Shown here piece after piece: positions 35,376 to 46,380 of a DNA stretch of 64,000 nucleotides (its first letter is position 1; each line of letters begins with the position of its first letter). A program made the position numbers and the translations under genes. This stretch comes from Daphnia pulex (lineage: Eukaryota; Arthropoda; Branchiopoda; Diplostraca; Daphniidae), in NCBI RefSeq assembly GCF_021134715.1, contig NC_060024.1:7502001-7566000 (forward strand), given 5' to 3'. The notes under the pieces were generated by a model. The model was not told the DNA's origin. It searched no databases and saw only the letters and a program-made list of their open reading frames with translations.

Positions 35376-36476
35376 TAAAAACAAAAACAAAAAACATTAA
35401 ACTGGGCTTTTTGAAAGAAAATTGCGTTCGGATTTTTTGGAAGATACTGTATTTAAAGCCCTCTCAGGCTGAAGAATACTCGGTAACATATCTTGTTTTT
35501 TTTCCTTTGACTTTTGTGGCATTGCAACACTTTTTAATCCACATTTAGACTAAAATTGAAGTTATCAACACGTTCTACAGTTCTTTAGTCAAGAATGAGT
35601 TATCAGAGAACTGTGATTACCTATTTGGTCAACATGAATAGTGGGGGGCGAGGTCAGAACTTTTCATCGTACCAAGTTTTTACTCTGACTGGAATACCAA
35701 CGGGGAAATTGAAGTCTTTCTGATAATTAAGGGATCCTATCAGCTTGTTAAAAAACACAGGGTGTATCGAATTGTGCCGAAATTCCTTACATTTCCAGCA
35801 TTGGAAAGTCCAATCAGTCAATAAATTCCAATTCTTGTCCATCTAGTTGTGGAAGTGCAAAATTGTTGGCGTCCAAACATTGCATACCTCACCTTTTACG
35901 GCAGAAATAGCTTATTCCACTGTGATGCGAAAAGGGAAAATTGCTGTCAAATGTTTAAATATTGTTCAAGGTATTTTTATGATGCTGTGTTTCTTTACAT
36001 TGGAAAAGTTAAATACTTTGTTTCTACATTAGTAGATGAAGTTCAAATTCAAATGTCGGAAACTGAAGAGACGTGGCTAGTTTGTAGTTTCTTAGTCAAA
36101 GGAAAAGTGGCCGAGTTCAGAAGATAGTCGTCCTCTCCACGCTGACCGTTCTCTCTCTTTTCGTGTCTCTGATTTCTGGCTTAAATCAGTTATTTAATCC
36201 CTTATATTGTGGTAATTTTCTTTTTTTGTCACCTGATCTTCCGAGTGCTGTTCACTCAGATAATTATTCTGTGTTATTTCCACTTTATGCAGCGTGATTT
36301 CTGAACATGTTTGAGAAACTGATTTATTTTATTCTTGTTTAAATTGTTATCACATCTTCTTCTTAATCAAACGATCGAATGCTGCTTTCTTTTATTGTCA
36401 CTGTATTTGTTTTGTCATTTGTAAATCTGACACTCTTCATTTTCAATTTTCAAGAAATGAGGTCAGCAGTTTATGT
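35376..36476 (+). repeat. 1.1-kb dispersed repeat, copy 1
   Basis: Nearly identical, with only scattered substitutions and small indels, to 52890-53998 in the same orientation. Both start TAAAAACAAAAACAAAAAAC and end GGTCAGCAGTTTATGT. The plus strand holds exon-like pieces of an unknown protein: one reading GFLKENCVRIFWKILYLKPS and one reading FYGRNSLFHCDAKRENCCQM then KVKYFVSTLVDEVQIQMSET and TWLVCSFLVKGKVAEF. This copy has a two-base deletion after the last piece and lacks the TA that keeps copy 2 open longer. It is most likely part of a DNA transposon or its host-gene fragment. Confidence 0.85.
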
Positions 36477-36765
36477 CGAGAATCATGACATGCAAATGAG
36501 CCGAAATGATCATCAGACTGCGATACAGCTCTTCCAATTGAATACCTCCCTATTCGTATATATAAGAACAACTCGTCACAAAATGTAAAGAACTGAAAAC
36601 GAAATCATTTTCACCTTGCGGGAGAAAACGTCTGATAAATTATCTCGTGATAGTGACTCCAACTGGAAGCCTTTGCATTTACGTAGCGCCTTTAAAGTAT
36701 AGGATAGTAAAATGACATTATACATATTAATAGGCTACAATTTATTAGAGGGAAATTCAAGTTAA
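36477..36765. other. No gene recognised
   Basis: Flank of repeat copy 1; AT-rich. Confidence 0.35.
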
Positions 36766-36769
36766 CTAA

Positions 36770-37196
36770 CCGATGGCGAGTAAATGCGGCGGGTGAAGAG
36801 CAAGGCTTGTGAAACGACGAGCTGCAACTCTTGGCGGGATTGCTCCTTATTCATCTTCGTGTCGTTCAACGAACGCTGATTAACCGATGTGATGAGCTCC
36901 CGAAACGGGCCGAGGAAATCGAGAACCTACTGGTCCAGCGGAATGTCTTCCCTTACGTCTCTTAACGGTGCCAGCACTAATGTGTGTTGAGCCAAAGTGT
37001 CGATATGATTTGCCGCATTCTGTCGCTCAGCATCAGCAGTCACCGCTGATGAACTTGGCGCTGCAGAATGTTCCAGTTGAAAACCGCAGGGATTGGCCAA
37101 CGAGAGTCGGACGACGCATCGCAGCAACAGCTCAACAGTTGCCGATTTCGACCGAATTTGAATACTCCTTGGAATGCCATTCACTTCAGTCGCCAA
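36770..37196 (-). pseudogene. Unknown protein, in-frame TAG
   Basis: The minus strand reads HSAAPSSSAVTADAERQNAA then HIDTLAQHTLVLAPLRDVRE, hits TAG near 36929, and continues in the same frame with LDFLGPFRELITSVNQRSLN and KEQSRQELQLVVSQALLF. It is coding-like over about 140 codons and alpha-helical. It might be a Gag- or capsid-like helical protein, but no family is recognised. Confidence 0.35.
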
Positions 37197-37229
37197 TACA
37201 CCTGGTCAGTTGAAATTTCCATGGAATTA

Positions 37230-38106
37230 AATTTAATGTGGGTCAAATAAACGGTTATTAAGCGTGTTTTACATGGAACAAAACAAATGTTGGAAAACAT
37301 TGATTTCTCTCTGCGCGGTGCTTTCAAATGAACTTGAAAAAGGGACAAAACCATGCACGTCTAGTCCCTTTGGGTGAAAATGACTTTGGTGACTGATGAA
37401 AATGTTACAAAGAGGTTCGGTCCTTATATATTGTGGCATCATATACAGACTAACTAAAGCTTTTAGTTTTTTCTTTCGCCAAGAGTGTAGGAATTCAGGC
37501 ATGTATACAGTCTGTGTAGAATTCCATTCTAATTAGGGCTCGAACTCGAAGCATATCTGTTTACGGATGTGCATGATGGGTTCCCACGTAAAACTATTTG
37601 AACCAGTGTAAAATTAATGTCCTCCGCCTTGATTGAAAAACGAAAAACAAGATATCTGCATTATAGAAAATAGGATTGTCAGACGGGTTCACCCGACAAA
37701 AATTCTCTTTTTTATGCAAGTCAATGCAAGTTATTTATTTAAATTGTGTATAGTCAAGTCTTGAAGGGGCCGGGGAGAGTCAAGTCGGAAAGGTGGACCT
37801 CTCAGTCCGACCCCTGAAAGCGAGACCGGTTATTACAGACGACACAACATTTTGTGATCTTGATAAGCAGCAGCAGCAGCGGCTATAATAGGACCTTTAT
37901 GGCTTTATTCGTTAGGAATGGAATGCCCTCCCCAACACGGGCAACAGTCAACATGTGCCTCTATAGGACCAGTTTAATGTGATTAATAACGGCCGCAGTC
38001 TACGTGTATATTATATTACGAAGGCGAACAACTGATTTCAATCGTCGCCGGATAGCAGTTTACTGAGAGGGAAAGGTCCGTGCCATTACCAAGCACCAAT
38101 CAATAT
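37230..38106. other. No gene recognised
   Basis: No supported coding sequence. A CAGCAGCAGCAGCGGC run lies near 37868. Confidence 0.4.
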
Positions 38107-38229
<123 letters not shown>

Positions 38230-40264
38230 CAAATAATTGGTGTCTTCTATAATTAAATTATAAATAATATTAGTCAGCCGAACACTGGCATGCGCAAGCT
38301 GCAGTAGACTAAAACGTCAATCATCAGAGGGGAAAATAAAAATGAACACGTTTGGTGCATGTCAAAAGTATTGACGCTTATTCATCATCTTCCGACAACC
38401 ATAAATTTCTTACTGGAACAACCGACAGCCGTTGGGGATGTATTTACCCTAAACGTAGTTGCATTCAGCGTTAGACGACTAGATTAAATCAGCTGTTTTT
38501 TGCATTTCGTTATAAAAACAAATGCAAAATTTTTCAATCAATCTTGAGTTTATTTGAACAACGCGTTTCACAGACGAACGAATTTTTGAATAATAATTTA
38601 CAATATGGGCATACCGACTCCAAAATAAAACACTGTGCTGTGTTTCAAATAAATGAATCACTGCTACTGATACTAAACGCATGGCAATTTTAAGGGGGCT
38701 ACTTTTACTGGCAACAAAGATAATAATCTTAAGGGATGATGCAATTTATAACCACATTACAACAGGGCGGTAGTGACGTTTTATTTCCATTTTGGAATGA
38801 AAATTGATTTGCAAAGCTTTATTATTGAGTCCACTAAATCAACTTTACCCATCACGTGCAAAAATACCGTAAAGGCCGCAACTTGAATCGACAGCACGCA
38901 TTCACGGACCCTTCACGGAGATGAGATATCGATCGAAACGCACCACCCGGCCACCTCTCCACTTAAAAGACCGTTGTGGGCAGGAGGACATTTGTGACGC
39001 AACGAAAAGGGGGATGGGTCAGAACGATTAGACACACACACCAAAAGACGAAAGGAGCAAGAACAAAATATTCACAACTAAATAACAACTATCGCCATCC
39101 ATCAAACGCCAGTAAATATCAAGGGAAATCAACCAGCAACGACTGAGGTGGACATTAATCACACTAATTAAGATTCCGTTTTTCTTTTTCTTCAAAAAGC
39201 ACGAAATCATTATGCAAAGTGGCGCCACTTGGCATAAATTGGAGAGTACTACCTGATTTGTTGACAGGCAAGTCGATGACGCCGTTGGCCGGTGTTCAAA
39301 TCCATATAGGCCTATTGACGGGAATCAAGGAGACGATGACCGTTGGTGACTGAACAAACAGCCAAGAACGAGCTGACCTTTCTCGACAGACAACTGCGCA
39401 GCAGGGACAAGTTATGGAAATTGACAAAAAAACAATCATTGACAGTCGTGATTGAAATAACAACGCCACTCAACATGACACCATAAACATTTGATAATCC
39501 CATGTAAAAATCAGACGATAAAACCAATATATATACGACCATCGGACAAGGCGAAATGGTGTATACCCAACCTAAGATGTGATGCAGCCATACAAGTATT
39601 TTTATTATGCCGCGAGCTTGCCGTGAGCCGGAAGAATAAAACGATCGCCATGTTCCTCTTAGACTCTGGAGCCAATTAACAAGTTGAGAACTAATTAGAG
39701 GTCAAGCAAAGACGAGAAATGAATCATGAACAAAAGTACCCTATAGCATGGCTTTATTCCTTCGGCCGTTATGAAAATTCGGTTCAATCCGTCTCTTTCA
39801 TTATTTGATGACGTAATATCGATTTGACTTCAGCAGGCTGATCGACGATAGGCGTTATTTGAACTCGACTGATTTCTAAACGCCAAAAAGAAGATTAAAA
39901 TTGAATTATTTCATATCCTGAAGACACTTGGGATATCTGTCTATATTTTCATTAAACGAACGAGATGCAAATAACGTCTGGAAATGATTCTTGCTTTATA
40001 ACTCCCCCTAAACCTACCGAACAGATGATCGGAAAAAAAACAAAGCAGTTGAATTCATTCATAGTAAACTAGACGAACGAAGATAAACTTGGACGAAAAG
40101 TATTACCATAAAATTGTTATTGCTTCGCTTTATCTATTGCGTACTCAACCCATCTGATAACACGCTAAATCGTAAACACTTCAATAACAAACGTGAAAAG
40201 ACGAATCACGAATCGGAAAAGAGAACTTCCCCCCTCTTCTACGGCCGGCCCGTCTATCCGTATT
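38230..40264. other. Long gap; only a weak retropepsin-like trace
   Basis: AT-rich, with no supported gene. A plus-strand frame near 39600-39679 ends with SRKNKTIAMFLLDSGAN, recalling the LL-D-S/T-G-A site of retrotransposon proteases, and then a stop. It is too short to call. Confidence 0.35.
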
Positions 40265-40672
40265 TCTGGATTGGCTACCAGAAGCAATAGGGAATCTTCT
40301 CCTCACTGAGAGGGCCAGAATTGACTGCTGGAATTGGCTACCAGATTTGGCTGCCGAAATTTGCTACCAGAATTGGCTACCAGAAGCAATAGGAAGCTCC
40401 TCCTCTCTGAGAGGGCCAGAATTGACTACTGGAATTGGCTACCAGATTTGGCTTCCGGAATTGGCTACCAGAATCGGCTACCAGAAGCAATAGGGAAGCT
40501 CCTCCTCTCTGAGAAGGTCAGAATTGACTACTGGAATTTGCTACCATATTTGGCTGCCGGAATTGGCTACCAGAATTGGCTACCAGAATTGGCTACCAGA
40601 AATTGGCTACCAGAACTGGTAGCCAATTCCAGTAGCCAATCCTGGCCCTCTCAGAGAGGAGGAGCTTCCCTA
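40265..40672 (+). repeat. Upstream ~101-bp repeat array with inverted last unit
   Basis: GAAGCAATAGG blocks begin near 40281, 40383 and 40484 (periods 102 and 101). Units contain GAATTGGCTACCAGA and CTCTCTGAGAGGGCCAGAAT. The segment 40617-40672 is the reverse complement of the unit body (GGTAGCCAATTCCAGTAGCC and CTCTCAGAGAGGAGGAGCTT), so the array folds back on itself. It stops 19 bp before the TATA box of the RRM-like gene. GGCTACCAGAATT is also the core of the downstream array at 41640-42200. Confidence 0.85.
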
Positions 40673-40689
40673 ACCCTTGGACGCTGCGG

Positions 40690-40699
40690 CGTATAAAAG
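40690..40699 (+). promoter_or_regulatory. TATA box of the RRM-like gene
   Basis: GTATAAAAGC lies about 65 bp before the ATG at 40757 and directly after the inverted repeat unit. A CTCAGTCTCTC initiator-like stretch follows about 25-35 bp downstream. Confidence 0.7.
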
Positions 40700-40756
40700 C
40701 AGTGCCTCATCTTACCAACCTCAGTCTCTCGGGTTAACTCGCTTTGTCAACACGAA

Positions 40757-41357
40757 ATGAAGCCCTCTCCCAAGAAGCAGGAGACTGATCCCCGCTATTT
40801 GAACCAAAACCTAGAAGACCAAGAGGATCAGGAAATTATAAGGAAAATCACGGCTGCGTTTGAAAGGCACCTCCGACAGAAGAATCTTCAGATGGAACTC
40901 GTAGAGGACGAAATTAAGCACGTCAAGGAGGTTGTAAAGAAAAATCCATCCCTACGCGTGTTCGTAAAGCCGATCGAGATGAACATGCCCCTCGAGGCCA
41001 TCAAGGTAATTTTTAATTCATTTATTTGTTTTCTTAAATTAATTTTTATTTTAATATAGGAAAAATTTAGCGTCTTCGGCAAAGTGATGGAGGTAGATGA
41101 AAATTTGAACGCCGGATTCAGCCGCTCGGTAACGATTACTTTCTACTCAAGGGATGCAGTACTGGCTGCTCTAAATGTAAGTTTTAATTATTATGTATTT
41201 TTTGAATATTGTTAATAATTTTTATTCAATTCAGCACCCCGAACCGGTCGTGCTGAATCGTGTTGCTTTGAAGATCTCCGCTTGGCGTCCATCCGACGAC
41301 GAACCGGATCCCCCTGGTGCTGGTGGCGCCATTGGTAGACCAAGCAGTCGGCAATAA
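40757..41357 (+). CDS. RRM-like RNA-binding protein, three exons, intact
   Basis: Exons 40757-41005, 41060-41176 and 41235-41357, with two introns of 54 and 58 bp, all in phase, give 162 residues. The N-terminal half is charged and helical (EDQEDQEIIRKITAAFERHL, then VEDEIKHVKEVVKKNP). The second half fits a degenerate RNA-recognition motif: LRVFVKPI as RNP2, KFSVFGKVMEV as loop 3 lead-in, SRSVTITFY as RNP1, and LNRVALKISAW as the last strand. Aromatic residues expected for RNA stacking are only partly kept, so the fold is inferred. The TATA box and 5' repeats precede it, and AATAAA overlaps the stop codon. A decayed relative lies at 15308. Confidence 0.72.
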
Positions 41358-41358
41358 A
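41353..41358 (+). terminator. Polyadenylation signal overlapping the stop codon
   Basis: CAA-TAA-AAG at 41352-41360 contains AATAAA, so the stop of the RRM-like gene is inside the signal. If used, the 3' UTR would be only about 10-30 nucleotides. Confidence 0.55.
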
Positions 41359-41639
41359 AGATTATTTTTGAAAAATCCAACACGTTGATATGTATGTGAT
41401 ATTTGTATCTCCCCTTCCCCTTTAAAATGTTTGTGCGAATGTACCGTTGGTATATTTTGTCTCTGCCAGAAGGCATGCTTTTCGTCGAATCTATTTCTCT
41501 GAAACACTGTAATTTCATTGTACACGGAAATATTATAAATTACAATTGTTTAAACAATTACATCCCTTGTTTTTTATTTAAATTATGTTAAAATTTTGAT
41601 GGATTTCCATTTGTATTGTCATTTTCATTAATACCAGAA

Positions 41640-42200
41640 TTTTGGAGACCAGAATTGGTAGCCAATTCTGGCCAATTGGTACCAGAATATTGGTTACCAG
41701 AATTGGTAGCCAATTCTGGCCAATTGGTACCAGAATATTGGCTACCAGAATTGGTAGCCAATTCTGGCCAATCGGTACCAGAAAAAAAACTACCAGAATT
41801 GGTAGCCAATTCTGGCCAATTGGTACCAGAATATTGTCTACCAGAATTGGTAGCCAATTCTGGCCAATTGGTACCAGAAAAAAAACTACCAGAATTGGTA
41901 GCCAATTCTGGCCAATTGGTACCAGAATATGGGCTACCAGAATTGGTAGCCAATTCTGGCCAATTGGTACCAGAATATTGGCTACCAGAATTGGTAGCCA
42001 ATTCTGGCCAATTGGTACCAGAAAAAAAACTACCGGAATTGGTAGCCAATTCTGGCCAATTGGTACCAGAATATTATCTACCAGAATTGGTAGCCAATTC
42101 TGGCCAATTGGTACCAGAAAAAAAAAACTACCAGAATTGGTAGCCAATTCTGGTCAATTGGTACCAGAGTATTGGCTACCAGAATTGGTAGCCAATTTTG
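41640..42200 (+). repeat. 48-bp tandem array, about twelve units
   Basis: AGAATTGGTAGCC starts at 41651, 41699, 41747 and 41795 and so on, an exact 48-bp period. The unit core CCAGAATTGGTAGCCAATTC is a near-palindrome, and a variable 7-base spacer alternates between ATATTGG-like and AAAAAAA forms. Because 48 is a multiple of three, at least two frames on each strand stay open (for example LPELVANSGQLVPE, and WLPILVANILVPIGQN on the other strand). These are repeat artefacts. Confidence 0.95.
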
Positions 42201-42345
42201 GTAGGCAATTGGCTACCAGAATGTAGCTAATCATGGCCCTCTACGAAGTAGCCAATCCTGGAATTCTGGTATTTTATCGGGTAATCAACTGAAACCCTTT
42301 GTTTATTAGCTGGAATCCTCACTTCAACCACTCGCAAATCCACCG
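42201..42345. other. Repeat edge
   Basis: Ends with CATGGCCCTCTACGAAGTAG and CCAATCCTGGAATTCTGG, which match the inverted unit upstream of the RRM-like gene. It probably closes the repeat-flanked cassette at about 42260. Confidence 0.5.
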
Positions 42346-43008
42346 GTGGCAATTGGAAGGCGCCCCGTAGCCACCCCCGTGTGTGCATACACTCGCCCTT
42401 CCAGTACTCTCCGACGCCGGCGCCAGTACTGGATCGACGTCCCCGTCTACATCGCCCTGGACGAGGAGTTGGACGATCAGCAGCTCAACCAGTTCTACAT
42501 CAATCCACTCTCTTTCATTCGTACAATTGCGGCCGTTTCACTCAAAAGCCCATTCTCCGCCGTACACATTTCGTATAGAAATTGTGTTTTCAATTATTTT
42601 TGTTTCATTGAAATTTTGTGTGCATTCGATAGAGAATTTTTTTCACCCTCGTGGCTGCAACTGCTAGTGAAATTCATCAAAGCTGGCGGTGGTCCAGTGT
42701 GCGAAGAAACCTCATTTTCACTGACGGCTCAACTTCAAGCCATCGACTTGCTGCGAGTCTTACTGCCAGAGTGGACCGGCACTGTTTACCAACAGAAATA
42801 ATTTCTGATCCAGCTGGTGGACCTTTTAGCTGAGCATGTTTTGCTGACTAAACCAGACGTCGTTTTCGAAATGGCACATTCTGAAAATCGTCCGTCACAG
42901 AGTGATGGTATCAACTTTTGCGAAACTTTTGGCGAATCCGACAAAGTTCATTACCGAAACGACGACCACCTGGAAGTTGACGACGATTATAACCACGACG
43001 GCCACTAA
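42346..43008 (+). pseudogene. Fragment of a large E3-like protein, uncertain
   Basis: One frame runs from 42346 to 43008 apart from TAA at 42799. The clearest part, at about 42640-42880, follows an acceptor-like site and reads SWLQLLVKFIKAGGGPVCEE then TSFSLTAQLQAIDLLRVLLP, then after the TAA FLIQLVDLLAEHVLLTKPDV. The helical repeat style recalls giant HERC or related ubiquitin ligases, but I cannot place it firmly. The first part (WIDVPVYIALDEELDDQQLN) may be a different exon read in the right or wrong frame. No catalytic domain is present. Confidence 0.35.
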
Positions 43009-43177
43009 AACCATTTTCATCTCTGGTTGCCTGCCCAGTCCGTTCCCCTTCTCGACGTGCAAGCAATAATATGATTGTCCCATTTGGTATTTCCTATTTC
43101 AACATGTGTTCCCCACTCCCCAATTCGATCGACATAACAAGTAAACAACACAATACAATTCTTGACGATTCCTTCTA

Positions 43178-44061
43178 TAAAATATCACGCGTTCCTTTAC
43201 GCGTTCCTACTCGGTTAGCTTTCTTCAGCCATTCCTCAAATGTGGTATTATCGTCAAGGTCACCGCTGAATTCGGGAATATCTTTTCTGTAATTTACTGC
43301 TGCGAGGTTTAGCATTCCAGCTGTTATAGCTGCTGAAAAAGTGCGAAAATCTGCCGGATCAATTCCTCCTGGCCCTAGCTGTGGTCCTAGAGGTCCAGGT
43401 GGGCCTTGGTTGCCTGGTGGTCCTTGGTTTCCTGGTGGTCCTTGGTTGCCTGGTGGTCCTTGCTGACCAACTTGCCCAGGAGCACCTGGTGGTCCTGGTT
43501 GGCCATCTTGCCCCGGCTGGCCATTTTGCCCCGGCTGGCCATCCTGCCCCGGTTCCCGGTGGTCCTTGTTGGCCTGGTGGCCCTTGTTGGCCTGGTGAGC
43601 CTTGTTGACCTGGTGGGCCTTGTTGTCCTGGTGGCCCATGGTTGCCCAGTGGTCCTAGTAGTATCGCCCTAGCTTCATCCATTTTTTCGTCTGTTTCTGT
43701 CTGTTTAAATGGGTTTTCTTTCTCGACGATTGTCAGGCTTTTGTCGAATACACGGTCTGGTATTGCACTCTTGTCAAATGTATCAAAGAACTCCTTATCG
43801 GTTGCAATGAGCTCGCTTTCTAGATTTGCGATTGCGATTGATAGTTAGTCTCCTTTCAGTTTGTGGTTTTTTTCCTTATATATTTGAGTTTATGTTTTAG
43901 TTCCAAGGTTTTTGTGCTTAATTGTTCCAATCTATTTTTTATCGCGGTTGATCTTTCAGATCTTCAAACACTCACGCCTGGTGATTCCTCTACACTCTCT
44001 TGTCTTGAAGGAGATGGCTCAGATTTTGTATTTACCTCCAATTTTGATTGATGTTCGTCGG
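43178..44061 (-). pseudogene. Gag with collagen-like Gly-X-Y tract, frameshifted
   Basis: Structural protein of the element. It starts near MTDEHQSKLEVNTKSE at 44061. After frame breaks comes IAIANLESELIATDKEFFDT, then a collagen-like stretch at about 43660-43370 (repeats of [21 protein letters not shown]), then the capsid-type start ([40 protein letters not shown]). The F-x-G...F-x-x-W-L pattern is typical of retrotransposon Gag. The tract is in two frames because of a slip at about 43555. About 25 Gly-X-Y triplets are visible. The product is truncated soon after the capsid start. Confidence 0.7.
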
Positions 44062-44107
44062 TCATGTAGGACTTTGAAGCTCTTGTCTTCGTGCTGAGTT
44101 TCCCACG

Positions 44108-44567
44108 TTGTTAGAGTCCACGGCTGATATCCGTCGTCTTGAAGAGTCCACGGTTGATATCCGTCGTCTTGAAGAGTCACTTTGATGGCTCCTTCCAGAA
44201 TTCTCGAAGGCTCCGCTTCTGGTATGGGTAGATCAACAGAGTGCCTTTGTTACTCTGTTGACGGAGAATTTTGCCGGAAAGAGTCACTTCGACAGCTCTT
44301 TCTCAAAATTCTCGTTGGCTCAGCTACTATGGCCGTGATGATCAACAGAGTGCCTTTGTTACTCTGTTGACGGAGAATTCGTTTGAAAGAGTCCCTTCGA
44401 CAACTCTTTCTCGTAATTCTCGTTTGCCTCTCGAACTATGGCCGTGTTGATCAACAGAGTGCCTTTGTTACTCTGTTGACGGAGAATTTTGCTGGAAAGA
44501 GTCACTTCGACAGCTCTTTCTCAAAATTCTCGTTTGCCTCTGGTCTGCGGACGGGTCTGCGGACGTG
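44108..44567 (-). repeat. Leader tandem repeats, 30-bp and 109-bp
   Basis: GATCAACAGAGTGCC starts at 44231, 44340 and 44449, an exact 109-bp period with three units. AGAGTCCACGG starts at 44113 and 44143, a 30-bp period. Both lie between LTR and gag. They may be packaging or dimerisation duplications, or simple slippage. Confidence 0.9.
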
Positions 44568-44750
44568 ATGATGTGTAGTTGTGTGTGTAGACACACTATG
44601 AAACTTTCGCCCAAATTTCAGAGTTCAAACACTTGCTCAAATGGCAGAGTTCATAAACTCACTCAAATGGTAGAGTGAATAAATCCACGCAAATGGCAGA
44701 GTCCAAAAACTCGTTCAAATGGCAAAGTTCGAAATGGCTCGTTCGCCAAT

Positions 44751-45294
44751 TGTAAGGGCCATTCGAGACCTTACTTTTACTTATACTAAATAACACACAA
44801 GTGATCATCAGAGGATGACGCTTATGTATTACACTTGAACACTACACATACAGTACAAGCATACAGTTCACAAGAGACCACAAGAGATAGTTAAGGCTTA
44901 TATTACCAGAGGCGAGTCCGGAGCGGACTGCCTTCTGGAGGGAAACACGGGGCCTTTTATACTGCCCAAGACGCGTGAGTCATCGTGAGTCATCGTCTGG
45001 GTATTTAGGTCACGCCGGTGTTGCCGTTGAACTGTAGACGGTGGTGGACGGAGTTACTGGTAAAGGTCGTGAGTGCATCCGCACTTGAGCGCGTGCACCC
45101 GCACTTGAACTGCGCGCGTCCATGGTGCGCGTGCGCGTGCACTGCGTATGAGCGCGGGTTGCGCATGCGCGGGTGTTGCGCATGCGCGCGCAACTGTAGA
45201 TGCACCGCTATACTTTGCTGGCTGCTCGTGCGCTCCCGTGGCTGGTTCCGGACACTGTACATGACAGATACATATAGTTCAGTCGATCCTTACA
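44751..45294 (-). repeat. 5' LTR, 544 bp
   Basis: Minus-strand sequence starts TGTAAGGATCGACTG and ends GGCCCTTACA, so it has TGTAAGG/CCTTACA inverted termini. A TATAAAAGG box lies at about plus-strand 44955-44963, with a GC-rich, CpG-rich upstream (GCGCATGCGCAAC repeats near 45155-45190). Directly after the end, ATTGGCGAACGAGCC is the place and type of a primer-binding site. No second LTR is in the window to compare. Confidence 0.8.
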
Positions 45295-45807
45295 GTTGAA
45301 CGAAGTGATCTTCTTGAAATCTGGAAACTGGTTGAAGTAATTAGCCACATCCGTGTCCTTCAGAAAATGAACTTGACAGCAAGCTGTCAGCTGCACGATC
45401 CACTTCCAGGCGGCAGGATAGATTTGTAAGACCAAGGAATAGAAACGCTTCTGGTCTACACCATAAGCTGCTGGAATAGTTTCAATTGCGGCCGCATTGA
45501 ATTCGACAGTTATCTCCGGAGCATTTCCTACAGCTGGGAGATGAAACTGCGGTTGATCAGGTGAGTCCGCCCGGATGGAAAGATTGGAGAACTTTTCTCT
45601 GTTATCAATCAGCTGAAGGGCGATCGCCAAGCAAATAACACCGGTGGCGTCTCTCTTCTGATTGATGGTGAGTAAATATCGATCAAGTTGTCGATCCATA
45701 TCTTCTTCGAGTGTAGGACACAGGAAATCATTCTCATCATCCTCAAATGCTGGTCTATCCATTTCTGACGTTGAATCTTGAAGAGAAACGTCGTCACCAT
45801 GCGACTG
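45295..45807 (-). CDS. Unknown gene exon, interrupted by the LTR
   Basis: Follows a TTTTCAG acceptor at 45808 and is open to the LTR edge at 45294. It reads FLCPTLEEDMDRQLDRYLLT, QKRDATGVICLAIALQLIDN, then LVLQIYPAAWKWIVQLTACC and FLKDTDVANYFNQFPDFKKI. It is well-composed coding sequence with no stop over 170 codons. I do not recognise the family. The frame continues into LTR sequence and stops there, so the downstream exon or part is cut off. Confidence 0.5.
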
Positions 45808-46380
45808 AAAAGGATAACATTAACAATTGAAAAGTTTTCCAATTAAATTGAAACATCCAAAAAGTGGATCTAACAAGTGAAATGAAGCGACTGCTGAGAC
45901 GAATATGAAACAAATTGTTGGGAAACTTGAAAGTTGAGACATTATGGATTCATTTCTTTCTCCTAATAAAAGTCATATTAAGGCAACGACTTTAGGAATG
46001 AATACAGAAACAATCGATAGCAGCATGACGCCAGAGTTATATAGAATCTCTGGTTTCATCACGACGTATGCTAATATGGCAATACTTTAGTGCCATTTTT
46101 TAGACATCATAAATTAAACAATTTTTTAAACATATTTTGTAAAGTAAAAACTAAAAGTAAAATTTTTTTAAAAATTTTTGTTAAATTTGTAAATGTAATT
46201 TTAAAAGAAAAAACTAAATGTAAAATCAAAAGTCTATTTTTAAAAGTTAGTTTAAAAAGCAAAAACTAAATATTAAAGTAAAAATGAAATGTAAAAACCA
46301 TTGGCTATTGTTAAAAGATAAATGTTAAACTAAAAACTAAACTTAAAAACTATCGAGTCCGCGAGCTATTCCGCCCCTCC
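45808..46380. other. AT-rich spacer with AAAACTAAATGTAAAA-like repeats
   Basis: At about 46130-46345, AAAACTAAA and TAAAA motifs recur irregularly (AAAACTAAAAGTAAAAT, AAAACTAAATGTAAAAT, AAAACTAAATATTAAAG). No gene. The sharp composition change at about 46360 marks the start of the next gene's GC-balanced upstream region. Confidence 0.6.

Larger units (their letters stand above)
43178..45294 (-). mobile_element. LTR retrotransposon, 5' end only (Ty3-like)
   Basis: On the minus strand: LTR (45294-44751), leader with tandem repeats (44750-44062), then gag (44061-43178). The element stops abruptly at 43178, in a gag frame, without protease, RT, integrase or second LTR. The left end (45294) lies inside an unrelated coding exon. 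The relationship to the Ty3 group rests on the LTR termini and leader and is weaker than the LTR call itself. Confidence 0.75.

Noticed and set aside
39560..39679. Retropepsin-like LLDSGA motif
   Set aside because: Six residues at the end of a short frame with no protease context on either side.
41578..42226. Long repeat proteins on both strands
   Set aside because: Open frames result from the stop-free 48-bp unit; every frame looks equally good.
43381..43682. Long plus-strand frames over the collagen-like tract
   Set aside because: They are complements of the Gly-X-Y codons; the minus strand carries the Gag residues on both sides.
45005..45299. Cys-rich or Arg-rich small proteins in the LTR
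   Set aside because: CpG-rich LTR promoter sequence with GCGCATGCGC repeats produces the composition.
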